Shown in pieces: positions 16,696-25,810 of a DNA stretch of 64,000 bases. Source of the stretch: Actinomadura sp. J1-007 (GTDB lineage Bacteria > Actinomycetota > Actinomycetes > Streptosporangiales > Streptosporangiaceae); assembly GCF_009793335.1 (NCBI RefSeq), contig NZ_WING01000001.1, positions 4,898,001 through 4,962,000 on the forward strand, written 5' to 3'. The translations under genes were made by a program, and so were the position numbers. The notes beneath the pieces are model-generated. The model saw only the letters and a program-made list of their open reading frames with translations. It searched no databases and had not been told where the DNA came from. Every line of letters begins with the position of its first letter. The first letter of the stretch is position 1.

Positions 16696-17631
16696 GTGGA
16701 CGAGACCGAGAACGCGGCGACGGAGACCGGGGTCCCGGCGGGGCGGCGGGTGGCGGGCGGGCCCGCCGGTGCGGGGGCTCCGGGGGCGGCGGCGGTCGTG
16801 GTGCCGACGGCCGCCGAACGGGCGCGCACCCTCGCCTACGGCGTGTCGGGCGCGGTCCTCGTGACGCCCGGCCATCCGGACGACCACGAGCTGTGCGTGC
16901 CCGCGCACGCCACAGACCGCAACGGCCGGCCGCTGCTGCTCATTCCCGCGTCCTCGCAGGTCGTGGCCGCCCTCTCGGTCGAGGCGGACGTGCCCGCGGT
17001 GCTGCGGATCGCCGACGTCGCCCCGGTGCCGCTGCCCGACCGGGTCCGCGGGCGGGCATGGCTGCACGGCTGGGTCACCGAGATCCCCGCGGAGGAACGG
17101 CGCGCGGCGGCGCTGCGGCTGTCCCGCCTCCACCCGCGCCCCGAACTGCTCGGCTTCGGCGGCGCGTCCGCCGACACCGAATGGGCGCTGCTCGCACTGG
17201 AGGTCGCGCAGGTCGAGATCGACGACGCCTGGGGGAGCGCCACGATCGAGCCGGAGGAGTACGCCGCCGCGGAGCCCGACCCGTTCGTGGCGGTAGAGGG
17301 CGGTATTCTCTCCCATCTCGACTCGCGCCACCGTGGGGAACTGACGGGCCTGCTGCCCTGGACGGGCCCGGAGGGCGGCTGCCCGGCGGGACGCGAGGAC
17401 GGGTGCGGCGACGGCGCGCAGGCGCCCTCCCCGACGGTGCGGCCGCTGTCGCTCGACCGCTACGGGATGTGGCTGCGCTGCTTGGACGCGGAGGCGGACG
17501 GGTCCGAGCCGTTCGACCTGCGGCTCGCGTTCGCCGAGCCTGTCAGTGATCTCCACGGTCTGCGCCGCGTCTACCGGAGGCTGTTCGCCGCGGGCGGCAC
17601 GTGGTCTCCGCCACCCGCACCCCACCGGTAA
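16696..17631 (+). CDS. HugZ/DUF2470-like flavin-split-barrel protein, probable heme/iron role
   Basis: The protein has 311 residues. The GTG at 16696 has AGGGGAGG at 16683-16690. After a Gly/Ala-rich lead, the first domain looks like a pyridoxamine-oxidase-type split barrel: 'PGHPDDHELCVPAHATDRNG', LLLIPASSQVVAALSVEADV, RVRGRAWLHGWV. The C-terminal part resembles DUF2470: VAVEGGILSHLDSRHRGEL, 'SLDRYGMWLRCLDAEADGSE', FDLRLAFAEPVSDLHGLRRV. In HugZ-type proteins this pair binds heme and may help degrade it. The iron boxes directly upstream fit that role. The family assignment is by pattern recognition; heme oxygenase activity is an inference. Confidence 0.65.
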   Translation: MDETENAATETGVPAGRRVAGGPAGAGAPGAAAVVVPTAAERARTLAYGVSGAVLVTPGHPDDHELCVPAHATDRNGRPLLLIPASSQVVAALSVEADVPAVLRIADVAPVPLPDRVRGRAWLHGWVTEIPAEERRAAALRLSRLHPRPELLGFGGASADTEWALLALEVAQVEIDDAWGSATIEPEEYAAAEPDPFVAVEGGILSHLDSRHRGELTGLLPWTGPEGGCPAGREDGCGDGAQAPSPTVRPLSLDRYGMWLRCLDAEADGSEPFDLRLAFAEPVSDLHGLRRVYRRLFAAGGTWSPPPAPHR

Positions 17632-17930
17632 CGACCGGTTTCAGGGTTGATGGCAGTGGTCTCCCGGATGTCCATGATGCCCGTTCTGGGACATGCTCGG
17701 GTCTCCGGTCGTGGGCCGCTCCGTTCTCCGCCCGTCTACGGCCCGCCCGCAGGGTCTCCCTCGCGGGGTGGGCGATCCCTGCGGCGGATCCGCGGACGAG
17801 CGTCAGGGACGCGGCGGCCCGGCCGGGCCGGTGGTCCGGTGCTGCGAGCACGACGACGGGGGGCGCGGTCCGGGCCACTGGCGGAAATTGGACCTGTCCC
17901 GCGGCGCCGCCCCGGCAGCACGCTGGGAGC
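17632..17930. other. Gene-free interval before the PLP enzyme
   Basis: No open frame with convincing coding character, RNA gene or repeat is visible. The region should contain the promoter of the downstream PLP enzyme. I could not identify a SAM or other riboswitch in it. Confidence 0.25.
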
Positions 17931-19115
17931 ATGACCGAACACCACTGGGAGACCCGCGCCGTCCACCCGCCCGTGATCGGGCCCGACGCCAGCCGCCCGC
18001 TCGGCGTCCCCATCTACCAGGGCCACCTGTTCGCCTTCGACGACGCCGCGGCGATGGCCGAGGCGTTCGAGGGCCCGGACGGCGCGTTCATCTACGGCCG
18101 GATGGGCAACCCGACCGTCCGCTCCCTCGAACGCGCCGTCGCCGACCTGGAGGGCGGGGCGGGCGCGCTCGCCGCCGCGTCCGGGATGGGCGCGATCACC
18201 ACCGTCCTGACGGCGCTGCTGAGGTCCGGCGACCACGTGATCGCCCAGTCGTCCCTGTACGGGGGCACGCACGGGCTGCTGCACGACCTCGCCGACCGGT
18301 GGGGCGTCGCGGTGACCCACGTGCCCGGGGACGACCCCGACGCCGTCCGCGCGGCGCTGCGCCCGGAGACCAGGGTGCTGTACCTGGAGACGATCGCCAA
18401 CCCGTCCACGCACGTGGCCGACGTGTCCGCGCTCGCCGGGGCGGTGCGCGGGACCGGCGTGCTCACCGTCGTGGACAACACGTTCACGCCCGTCCTGTGC
18501 CGGCCGCTCCTCCAGGGCGCGGACGTCTCGGTCCACTCGGTCACCAAGTACCTCGGCGGGCACGCCGACGTCGTGGGCGGCGCCGCGGCGTTCGCCGACC
18601 CGGACGTGCACCGGCGGGTCTGGCGGCACGGGCTCGACGTCGGCGCGACCGCCGCGCCGCACTCGGCCTGGCTCGTCCTGCGCGGCATGGCGACGCTCGC
18701 GATGCGGATCGAACGGCAGAGCCGCACGACCCTCGACCTCGCTCGGCGGCTGGAGGCCCACCCCGCCGTCGCCTCGGTCGCCTACCCCGGGCTGCCCGGC
18801 CACCCGCAGCACGTCCTCGCGACCCGGGCCCTGGACGGCGGGTACGGCGCCGTGCTGTCGTTCGAGCCCGCCGGGGGACGGGACGCGGGCCGCGCGTTCA
18901 TCGAGTCCGTACGGCTCGCGTCCCTCGCCACCTCGCTCGGCGACGTCTCCACGCTCGTCATGCACCCCGCCAGCACCTCGCACCGCCGGCTCGACGCGGC
19001 CGGCCTCGCCGCCGCGGGCATCGGCGAGGCCACGGTCAGGATCGCCCCCGGCCTGGAGCACCCCGACGACCTCTGGAACGACATCGAGCAGGCCCTCGCC
19101 AAAGCCGCCCCCTGA
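17931..19115 (+). CDS. Cystathionine gamma-synthase/methionine gamma-lyase family PLP enzyme
   Basis: The protein has 394 residues, the usual family length. Key features are GVPIYQGHLFAF, IYGRMGNPTVRSLE (Tyr/Arg contacting the neighbour's PLP), AAASGMGAITTVLTALL, VDNTFTPVLCRPLLQGAD (Asp for the PLP ring), and SVHSVTKYLGGHADVVGG with the Schiff-base lysine K206. The C-terminal domain ends with RIAPGLEHPDDLWNDIEQAL, typical of the Cys/Met metabolism family. It could be a cystathionine synthase, a gamma- or beta-lyase or an O-acylhomoserine sulfhydrylase; the sequence does not decide. It starts directly at the conserved N-terminus and has no operon partner. Confidence 0.88.
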   Translation: MTEHHWETRAVHPPVIGPDASRPLGVPIYQGHLFAFDDAAAMAEAFEGPDGAFIYGRMGNPTVRSLERAVADLEGGAGALAAASGMGAITTVLTALLRSGDHVIAQSSLYGGTHGLLHDLADRWGVAVTHVPGDDPDAVRAALRPETRVLYLETIANPSTHVADVSALAGAVRGTGVLTVVDNTFTPVLCRPLLQGADVSVHSVTKYLGGHADVVGGAAAFADPDVHRRVWRHGLDVGATAAPHSAWLVLRGMATLAMRIERQSRTTLDLARRLEAHPAVASVAYPGLPGHPQHVLATRALDGGYGAVLSFEPAGGRDAGRAFIESVRLASLATSLGDVSTLVMHPASTSHRRLDAAGLAAAGIGEATVRIAPGLEHPDDLWNDIEQALAKAAP

Positions 19116-19167
19116 CCGTCCCCGCGCGCCGAGCCCGCGCCCGGACGGGCCGCGGGAGCCCGCGCGG

Positions 19168-20340
19168 CTACAGGTAGAACCCGGTGGCCTCGGACGCGTC
19201 GTCGCGCCGCTCAGCGCGCTTCTCGCCGTTGCGCAGGGCCACCAGGTCGGCCAGCGTCGCGCCCTCCGGACCGAACGCGGGGACCTCGACGCCCGGGGCG
19301 GACGCGGCCAGCCACGCCTGCGACTCGGCGCGGCTGAGCCGCCCCACCTCGATCTGCGCCAGGCAGCGCCCGGGGCGGACGACCGCCGGGTGCAGGCGCG
19401 CCAGGTCCTCGTTGGTGGTGATCGCGACGAGGACGTCCCGGCCCTGCCCGAGCATCCCGTCGGTGAGGTTGAGCAGCCGCGACAGGCCCTGCCCGGTCGA
19501 CTGCTTGGCCTCGCCGCGGATCAGCTCGTCGCAGTCCTCCAGGATGAGCAGCCGCCAGCGGCGGTTCTCCTCCTCGTCGTCGTCCTCGCCGACCGCGACC
19601 TCCATCAGGTAGCTGGTCGCGCCGAACAGCGCCTCGGGGTCGAGCACGCAGTCGGCCACGCACCACTTGCCCCACGCGCGCGCCAGGGCCCGCAGCGCGG
19701 TCGTCTTGCCGGTGCCCGGAGGGCCGTGCAGCAGCAGGAGCCGGCCCGAGACGTCGTCGCGGGTCATCTTCATGACCTCGTCGAACGCCTCGGCCACCCG
19801 CGCGGTGTAGTTGCCGCGGATCGTCTCCCACGGGTCGGCGGAGATCGCCCGCTCGGTGCGGACGGGCCCGCGGGAGCCGAGGTGCCAGAACCCCATCTCG
19901 ACGTTCTCGCTGGTCTTCGGCGGCTCGGTCGCGTCGCGGACGCACTCGGCGAGGACCGACTCGGCCAGCTCGTCGGTGACGGCCGACACCGCGACGTACG
20001 CGCTGCCGTGCTTCCACCGGTTGGTCAGCACCGTCCAGCCGTCGCCCTCGGCGAGCGTCGACTCCTTGCCCTCCTCGCGCGCGACGCGCAGGACCCGCGC
20101 GTCGTCCGGGCGCAGCGGCGCGGACGGCTTGACGTGGTCGAGCCGCGCCGACCGCGACCACGGCTGCTCGCCGGACGCGAACCGCCGCAGCGACAGCACG
20201 TCCATCACGTCGGCCGGGGAGTTGGCGTCGTTCAGGTTGAGGATGACGGGCAGCGTCAGGCCGGCCCCGGGATCGTCGTCGGTCTCCCGTGGCTCGACCA
20301 GATGCAGGATCTCCTGCGGCTCCTTCCGCGACACCGTCAT
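19168..20340 (-). CDS. AAA+ ATPase with N-terminal DUF5925-like domain
   Basis: The protein has 390 residues. The N-terminal half (about 1-190) starts MTVSRKEPQEILHLVEPRET and is a conserved actinobacterial domain of unknown function. The ATPase module follows: Walker A LLLLHGPPGTGKTTALRALA, Walker B RLLILEDCDELI, sensor-1 VLVAITTNEDLARLHPAVVR, and PGRCLAQIEVGRLS with the arginine finger region. An acidic insert (GEDDDEEENRR) precedes Walker B. It stands alone, and no partner substrate is evident. The name DUF5925 is my recollection of the family; ATPase activity is well supported. Confidence 0.85.
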   Translation of the reverse strand: MTVSRKEPQEILHLVEPRETDDDPGAGLTLPVILNLNDANSPADVMDVLSLRRFASGEQPWSRSARLDHVKPSAPLRPDDARVLRVAREEGKESTLAEGDGWTVLTNRWKHGSAYVAVSAVTDELAESVLAECVRDATEPPKTSENVEMGFWHLGSRGPVRTERAISADPWETIRGNYTARVAEAFDEVMKMTRDDVSGRLLLLHGPPGTGKTTALRALARAWGKWCVADCVLDPEALFGATSYLMEVAVGEDDDEEENRRWRLLILEDCDELIRGEAKQSTGQGLSRLLNLTDGMLGQGRDVLVAITTNEDLARLHPAVVRPGRCLAQIEVGRLSRAESQAWLAASAPGVEVPAFGPEGATLADLVALRNGEKRAERRDDASEATGFYL

Positions 20341-20393
20341 GGCAACGATGATCCGCGCGCGCGACTACGGCCGTCCACCCAATTACCCGGCGT

Positions 20394-21167
20394 TCAGCCC
20401 GCGTCCGGACGGGACTCGCGCCGGGCCTTGCGGTCCTCGGCCTCCCGGCGGTCGAGCTCGGCGGCCTCCTCGGGCGTCGGGGCCGTACCGCCGAGGTAGG
20501 CGGGCTGCCACCACGTCTCGCCCTTCGCCGGGACGTCGGGGTACTCGCGCTGCGCCTTCTCCAGCAGCTCGGACATGCGCGAGTGCAGCTCCTCGGTCAC
20601 CTTGTCGTAGTCGTCGCCGCGCTTCGGGTGCATCGGCTCGCCGATGAGGATCGTCACGGGGACGTTGCGCTGGAGCAGCCGCTTCTTGCGGCCCTTGGTC
20701 CACATCCGCTGCGGGCCCCAGATCGCGACCGGGACGAGCGGGACCTTCGACGCGACGGCCATCCGCACCGCGCCGCTCTTGATCTCCTTGACGGTGAACG
20801 AGCGGCTGATCGTCGCCTCGGCGAAGACACCGATGATCTCGCCGCCCTTGAGGGCGTTCAGCGCCGCCTTGTACGACGCGGCGCCGGCGTCGCGGTCGAC
20901 GGGGATGTGGTGCATGCCGCGCATCAGCGGACCGGCGATCCGGTTGTCGAAGATCTCCTTCTTCGCCATGAAGCGCACGAGGCGGCCCGCGGGGTGGGCG
21001 GCGAGCCCGGCGAAGATGAAGTCCAGGTAGCTGACGTGGTTGGAGACGAGCACCGCGCCGCCGGTGCCGGGGATGTTCTCGGTCCCCTCCAGACGGAACT
21101 TCAGGTTCAGCGCCTTGAACAGCCCCAGAGCCGTCTTGATCACCGGTGGATACACGATATCGGACAT
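20394..21167 (-). CDS. 1-acyl-sn-glycerol-3-phosphate acyltransferase (PlsC family)
   Basis: The protein has 257 residues. The ATG at 21167 gives MSDIVYPPVIKTALGLFKAL and is preferred to an upstream in-frame start because the conserved domain begins here. The acyltransferase signature VLVSNHVSYLDFIFAG contains the catalytic HX4D. Further motifs are FMAKKEIFDNRIAGPLMRG, IGVFAEATISRSFTVKEIKSG (block III) and VPLVPVAIWGPQRMW (block IV). It transfers an acyl chain to lysophosphatidate or a related glycerolipid at the membrane. The C-terminus is charged and Glu/Arg-rich. It is adjacent to no obvious partner, though a wax-ester/DGAT gene lies 2 kb away. Confidence 0.88.
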   Translation of the reverse strand: MSDIVYPPVIKTALGLFKALNLKFRLEGTENIPGTGGAVLVSNHVSYLDFIFAGLAAHPAGRLVRFMAKKEIFDNRIAGPLMRGMHHIPVDRDAGAASYKAALNALKGGEIIGVFAEATISRSFTVKEIKSGAVRMAVASKVPLVPVAIWGPQRMWTKGRKKRLLQRNVPVTILIGEPMHPKRGDDYDKVTEELHSRMSELLEKAQREYPDVPAKGETWWQPAYLGGTAPTPEEAAELDRREAEDRKARRESRPDAG

Positions 21168-21295
21168 GGATGCACCGTACTTGAGGCTGCGATGATCAGC
21201 GAGGGGACCCGTCAGTAAGGCGGACCCGTCGATGGATCGCACAGCGGGCCGGAACTCTGAGAAGGTTGGGTTGTGACGTGATCGGGTGAAGGGGG

Positions 21296-22162
21296 ATGAG
21301 CATGGAACCGTTGGACGCGGCGGCGGACGTGCACGCGCTCATCCGCGACGTGCTGCCCGTGGTGGCGCCCACCGCCTGGTTCGACTCCGGGACGTCGGAG
21401 GTGGTGCTGCCGGTCGGGCGGTCCGAGGCGCGGGCGTCCACGTGGACGGTGCTGGAGCGCTGCGCGCGCGAGCCGCGCGGGGCCTGGCCGCGCCTGGTCC
21501 GCGAGTGGGTCCGCGAGGTCGGCGACCGCGCGTTCCTCGCGGTCGGCGAGATGGAGCTGTTCGGCGACGTGCGCGAGCTGCTGCGGCTGCGCATCGTGCC
21601 GAAGCTCGCGCCGCGCGACCGCGAGGGCCTGGTGGTGGTGCCCGCCGGCGACCACTTCGACGCGATGGTGATGATCGAGCACCCGAGGTACGGGGGCCCG
21701 CTGACCAAGGCCCGCGCCGGGCTGCTCGGGCTGCGCAAGCTCGGCTACGTGATGACCAACACCCACGACCGCGAGCTCGCCGACGTCGCCGTCCGCGACC
21801 AGCCGCTGCTGCCCGGCCGCGACGTGCGGGTGGTGACCAAGCCCGGCAGCCGCTACGTGTCGGCGCTGCTGAGCGAGGTCGACCAGTTCCTGCCCGGCCC
21901 GAACGAGCACGGCGCGCTCGTCGGGGTGCCGTCCCACAGCACGCTGCTGCTCTACCCGATCACGACCGCGCCCGCCGTCCGCGAGGTGCTGCCCGTCTTC
22001 GCCGACGTGGTGCGCGAGATGCACGCCGCGGCCGACGACCCGTGCGCGCCCGGCGTCTACTGGAGCCACGGGGAGCGCCGCCTGACCCCCCTCGCCCCCG
22101 GCGAGGAGTCGGAGGGCTCGGCGGAGTTCGCGTCCCTCCTGGCCCGCCTCCCCGAAGCCTGA
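21296..22162 (+). CDS. Hypothetical protein, 288 aa (possibly DUF1444-like)
   Basis: The protein is soluble and starts MSMEPLDAAADVHALIRDVL. Strongly patterned segments include LRIVPKLAPRDREGLVVVPA, DAMVMIEHPRYGGPLTKARA, LLGLRKLGYVMTNTHDRELA and SRYVSALLSEVDQFLPGPNE. It has the look of a DUF1444-type protein, but I am not sure. No membrane helix or catalytic motif stands out. GAAGGGGG directly precedes the ATG. Its 3' end faces ung, with a structured repeat between the two. Confidence 0.6.
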   Translation: MSMEPLDAAADVHALIRDVLPVVAPTAWFDSGTSEVVLPVGRSEARASTWTVLERCAREPRGAWPRLVREWVREVGDRAFLAVGEMELFGDVRELLRLRIVPKLAPRDREGLVVVPAGDHFDAMVMIEHPRYGGPLTKARAGLLGLRKLGYVMTNTHDRELADVAVRDQPLLPGRDVRVVTKPGSRYVSALLSEVDQFLPGPNEHGALVGVPSHSTLLLYPITTAPAVREVLPVFADVVREMHAAADDPCAPGVYWSHGERRLTPLAPGEESEGSAEFASLLARLPEA

Positions 22163-22221
22163 CCGGAGCGCCCCGCGGAGGCCAGGTGCCCACCTCAGCC
22201 CGCGCGGGCCTCAGCCGTCGC

Positions 22222-22302
22222 GCGAGTGCGTTAACTGTCCGGGCGAGGCGAGGCCGAAGGCGAGCCTCGCCCGGACAGATCGCGAAGCGATGCAGCACTC
22301 GC
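22222..22302. repeat. Nested stem-loop element between convergent genes
   Basis: An outer 8-bp stem (GCGAGTGC 22222-22229 with 22295-22302) encloses a perfect 15-bp stem-loop (22235-22249 with 22264-22278, 14-base loop) and a small 5-bp hairpin (ATCGC-GAA-GCGAT, 22279-22291). The three together can fold as a three-way junction. It may serve as a bidirectional terminator for the genes on each side; the extra branch suggests a dispersed repeat or structured RNA. Confidence 0.6.
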
Positions 22303-22356
22303 AAAGCAACGGTCAGGGAGCGAGCCCCTGGGCGAGCGGACCGGGCCGGGGCTTGA

Positions 22357-23034
22357 TCAAGGCAGCTTCCAGTCCACCGGGCTGCCGCCCTGGCGTTCCA
22401 GGAGCTGGTTGGCGCGGCTGAACGGGCGCGAGCCGAAGAAGCCGTAGCTCGCCGCCCTCGGGCTCGGGTGCGACGACTCGACGCACGGGACGTTGCCGAG
22501 GAGCGGCTTGAGGTTGCGGGCGTTGCGGCCCCACAGGATGGCGACCAGGGGGCGGCCGCGGGCGGCGAGCGCGCGCATGGCCTGCTCGGTGACCTCTTCC
22601 CAGCCCTTGCCCTCGTGCGAGTTGGGCCTGCCGGGCCGTACGGTCAGCGACCTGTTGAGCAGGCAGACGCCCTGGTCCGTCCACGGGGAGAGGTCGCCGG
22701 TGGAGGGGCTGGGGAGGCCGAGGTCGTCGCTCAGCTCCTGGAAGATGTTGACCAGGCTGGCGGGCAGCGGGCGGACGTCCGGCGCGACCGAGAAGCTGAG
22801 CCCGACCGCGTGGCCGGGCGTCGGGTAGGGGTCCTGCCCGACGATCAGCACCCGCACCTCGTCGAACGGCTGGGTGAACGCCCGCAGGATGTGGTCGCCC
22901 GCCGGGAGGTAGCGGCGGCCGGCGTTGACCTCGGCGCGCAGGAACTCGCCCATGGCGGCGATCCGATCCGCCACCGGGGCCAGGGCGGTCGCCCATCCCG
23001 CCTCGACGATCTCCGAGAGTGGTCGTCCCGTCAT
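22357..23034 (-). CDS. ung: Uracil-DNA glycosylase, family 1
   Basis: The protein has 225 residues from the ATG at 23034 (MTGRPLSEIVEAGW). Signature motifs are complete: VRVLIVGQDPYPTPGHAVGL (water-activating Asp in GQDPYP), the uracil-binding SLVNIFQELSDDLGL, LLNRSLTVRPG, VAILWGRNA, and the DNA-intercalation loop SSHPSPRAASYGFFGSRPFS. It removes uracil from DNA to start base-excision repair. A second in-frame ATG nine codons upstream is possible but gives no family-like sequence. Confidence 0.95.
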   Translation of the reverse strand: MTGRPLSEIVEAGWATALAPVADRIAAMGEFLRAEVNAGRRYLPAGDHILRAFTQPFDEVRVLIVGQDPYPTPGHAVGLSFSVAPDVRPLPASLVNIFQELSDDLGLPSPSTGDLSPWTDQGVCLLNRSLTVRPGRPNSHEGKGWEEVTEQAMRALAARGRPLVAILWGRNARNLKPLLGNVPCVESSHPSPRAASYGFFGSRPFSRANQLLERQGGSPVDWKLP

Positions 23035-23289
23035 GGCGCACCACCCTAACGTCGTGATCATGGCGGCGTTCGCGGAACGCGGTCTTGATCACGTTCTGTG
23101 AGGTTCTCTGACCACATCGGGACGGAAGAACGCGGGAAGTTTCCCACCGTTCCGGCGTAGTGCAGATGAATGGGATGAAACGTCCCGTTAAGTCGGCGTT
23201 ACTTCCTGACAGCACTCATTGACCAACGGCGCTCGACTGCATAACTCCTAGGGGGTAGGCAGGCGCAGGACGAGCGGACGGGATGCAGC

Positions 23290-24723
23290 ATGAGCCAGTT
23301 GACCACCGTGGACGCCACCTTCCTCAACGCGGAGACCGGGACCGTCCATCCGCACATCGCCGGACTCGGCGTCGTGGACGCCGCGGCGTGCCCCGGCGGC
23401 GGGCTGACCGTGGAGATGATGGCGGGCCTGGTCCGGGAGCGGGCCCACCTCGCGGCCAAGCCCCTGCGCCGCAGGCTCGCCCAGGTGCCGCTCCGGCTCG
23501 ACCGCCCGTACTGGGAGGACGATCCGGACTTCGATCCCGAACGGCACATCAGGGAGATCGGCCTCCCCGCGCCCGGCGGCGACCGGCAGCTCGCCGACGC
23601 CGTCGCGATGCTGCACGAGACGCCGCTCGACCGCTCCCGCCCGCTCTGGGAGATGGTCCTGATCCAGGGCCTGGAGGGCGGCCGGACCGGCGTGTACGTC
23701 AAGGCCCACCACGCCGCGATCGACGGCGTGATGGCCGCCGAGACGCTCGGCGCGCTGCTCGACCTGTCGCCCGAGCCGCGCGAGCTCCCGGCCGACGACG
23801 GTGAGCCCGCCCGCGCGCCCGGCCCGTTCAGCATGGTCGGCACGAGCCTGCTCAAGGCCGCCGCCCATCCGCTGCGCACCGCCCTGTCGGTCGCGCGCAC
23901 GGCCCCGTACCTCGACGAGATCCCGGGCGTCGCGGCGCTGCCGGGCGTCGGGCTCGTCTCGCAGGTCGTGCACGGCGCGCTGCGCCGCGAGGAGGTGCCG
24001 AGGGCGCCGCGCGTCGCGGCGCCGCCCACGCCGTTCAACCTGCCGGTCGGGCGGCGGCGGGCGGTCGCGTTCGGGGAGGTGCCGCTCGCCGAGGTCAAGC
24101 AGATCCGCGCGGCCCTCGGCGGCAGCGTCAACGACGTCGTGATGGCCCTGTGCGCGACCGCGCTGCGCGGCTGGCTCGACAAGCGCGGCGAGCTGCCGGA
24201 CGGGCCGCTCGTCGCGGGCGTCCCGGTCTCGCTGCGCAAGAACGGAGTGGAGGACGAGGGCGGCAACCAGGTCTCGCTGATGACCGCGCCGCTCGCCACC
24301 CACCTCGCCGACCCGGCCGAGCGCTACGCCGCCGTCCGCGCCGACCTGGACCTCGCCAAGCGGCGGTTCGCCGCCTCGTCGGGGAGCTGGGTGCGGGAGC
24401 TGAGCGGCCTGCTCCCGGCGGCGATCGCGGGGCCGGTGACCCGGCTCGCGATGCAGGCGCCGCTCCGCCCGTTCAACCTGATCGTCTCGAACGTGCCGGG
24501 CCCGCAGTTCCCGCTCTACCTGTGCGGCGCGAAGGTGCTCGGCTACTACCCGATCTCGGTCGTCTCCGACCTCACGGGCGGGCTCAACATCACCGTGTTC
24601 TCCTACGACGGGACGGTGGACGTCGGCGTCGTCGCCTGCCGCGACCTGATCCCCAACCCGTCCGAGATCATCGACCACCTCGCCGACGCCGTGGACGAGC
24701 TCAAGGCCCTCAGCCGCGGCTGA
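23290..24723 (+). CDS. Wax ester synthase/diacylglycerol acyltransferase (WS/DGAT)
   Basis: The protein has 477 residues, the usual length. It starts MSQLTTVDATFLNAETG. The active-site motif VKAHHAAIDGVMAAE (HHxxxDG) is intact. Other hallmarks are LDRSRPLWEMVLIQGLEGGR, 'GGSVNDVVMALCATALRGWL' (ND motif), and NLIVSNVPGPQFPLYLCGAK near the C-terminus. It makes triacylglycerol or wax esters from acyl-CoA, a storage pathway common in actinomycetes. The upstream region (23062-23289) contains GGGAA-GT-TTCCC at 23134-23145, a possible operator. Confidence 0.93.
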   Translation: MSQLTTVDATFLNAETGTVHPHIAGLGVVDAAACPGGGLTVEMMAGLVRERAHLAAKPLRRRLAQVPLRLDRPYWEDDPDFDPERHIREIGLPAPGGDRQLADAVAMLHETPLDRSRPLWEMVLIQGLEGGRTGVYVKAHHAAIDGVMAAETLGALLDLSPEPRELPADDGEPARAPGPFSMVGTSLLKAAAHPLRTALSVARTAPYLDEIPGVAALPGVGLVSQVVHGALRREEVPRAPRVAAPPTPFNLPVGRRRAVAFGEVPLAEVKQIRAALGGSVNDVVMALCATALRGWLDKRGELPDGPLVAGVPVSLRKNGVEDEGGNQVSLMTAPLATHLADPAERYAAVRADLDLAKRRFAASSGSWVRELSGLLPAAIAGPVTRLAMQAPLRPFNLIVSNVPGPQFPLYLCGAKVLGYYPISVVSDLTGGLNITVFSYDGTVDVGVVACRDLIPNPSEIIDHLADAVDELKALSRG

Positions 24724-24753
24724 CCCCGCCGGGCCGCGCCCCGCGCCGCGCCG

Positions 24754-25782
24754 TCAGCCGGCGCGGACGCCGAGCGCCCGCCGGTGCCGCCAGGCCAGGT
24801 CCAGCGCGGCGGCGCCGGCGGGCTGCACGGGCTCGGGGACCGTTCCGTCGAACGCGGCCAGGCTGACGAGGCCCTCCGCGTTCTCCGCGACGAGGCGTTC
24901 GCCGAAGAAGGTGTCGAACGCCTCGTCGCGGAACACGGCCACGGTGAGCAGGTCGACGGCCAGCGTCAGCGGGTCCACGCCGAGGCCCAGGCAGTGCACG
25001 CGCACGCGGCCGTCGCGGCGCGCCGCGGTGAGGGCCCGGTGGAACGGCCAGGACTCCTGGTCGAAACCGTCGCCGTAGTCCTCGCCCGTCCCGAGCAGCT
25101 CCTCGCTGTACTCGCGGACCATGCAGCGCCACGGGTCGAGGTCGCCGGGCCCGCCGGAGAGCGGCTGGAACATCCCGACCGGCATCACCTGGAAGAGGCC
25201 GCCCGCGTGGGCGACCTTCGCCGGGTCCCGCCAGTGCCGGACGTACCGGCCGGACTCCGTGACGGTCAGCGTCGTGATCGCGAGGAGCGCGGCGCGGCGG
25301 GACAGGTCGCACGGGTCGCCGATCCGCGTCCGGAGCGGGAGCCCGTCCGTTCCGGCGGCCAGCTCGTGCGCGACGGCCTCCCCGACGTTCACGCCGTCGA
25401 AGTAGCGCGCCGGACCCAGCCGCAGCACCGCCCCCGTGTTCGGGCCCGAGGGGGCGGGGAGGGCGGCGTGGAGGAGGCGGTACGACGGGCGGTCCTCGAA
25501 GACGGCCGGGGGCGCGAGCGCGGCCATGGCCTCGGCGTACGTGCGGTGGCCGGGCGGCAGGCCGTCCTTCGGGTCGGCCACGGCGGGCGGCGGCGGCGCC
25601 GGGTCCCACTCCACCCGTACGGACTCCAGCGGAACGGGCGCGTCCGGGAGCCAGCCGGGCGCGGTCAGCAGCTCCGTCGCGCCGGCGCGCGGGACGCCGG
25701 GGTAGAGGCCGGCGGCCCTGAGGCCGAGGCCGTGGCGCTCCTCGCGGAGCCGCGCGCGCACCCGCTCCCACACGGCCCCCAC
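24754..25782 (-). CDS. Hypothetical protein with Nudix-like helix, 342 aa
   Basis: I do not recognise the family. The N-terminal ~90 residues are Pro/Ala-rich, starting MGAVWERVRARLREERHGLG. The middle contains MPVGMFQPLSGGPGDLDPWR followed by CMVREYSEELLGTGEDYG, whose REYSEEL resembles the REUXEE core of a Nudix box, although the rest of the box is not canonical. A 'GVNVGEAVAHELAAG' segment precedes it. No signal peptide or membrane helix is apparent. It is divergent from the MFS gene, with only 28 bases between their starts, so the two may share a control region. Confidence 0.6.
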   Translation of the reverse strand: MGAVWERVRARLREERHGLGLRAAGLYPGVPRAGATELLTAPGWLPDAPVPLESVRVEWDPAPPPPAVADPKDGLPPGHRTYAEAMAALAPPAVFEDRPSYRLLHAALPAPSGPNTGAVLRLGPARYFDGVNVGEAVAHELAAGTDGLPLRTRIGDPCDLSRRAALLAITTLTVTESGRYVRHWRDPAKVAHAGGLFQVMPVGMFQPLSGGPGDLDPWRCMVREYSEELLGTGEDYGDGFDQESWPFHRALTAARRDGRVRVHCLGLGVDPLTLAVDLLTVAVFRDEAFDTFFGERLVAENAEGLVSLAAFDGTVPEPVQPAGAAALDLAWRHRRALGVRAG

Positions 25783-25810
25783 CCTAGAACGTCACCTAAA
25801 GTGTTTATTC

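Noticed and set aside
17632..17930. SAM riboswitch before the cystathionine-type enzyme
   Set aside because: I could not find the conserved core of any SAM riboswitch class.
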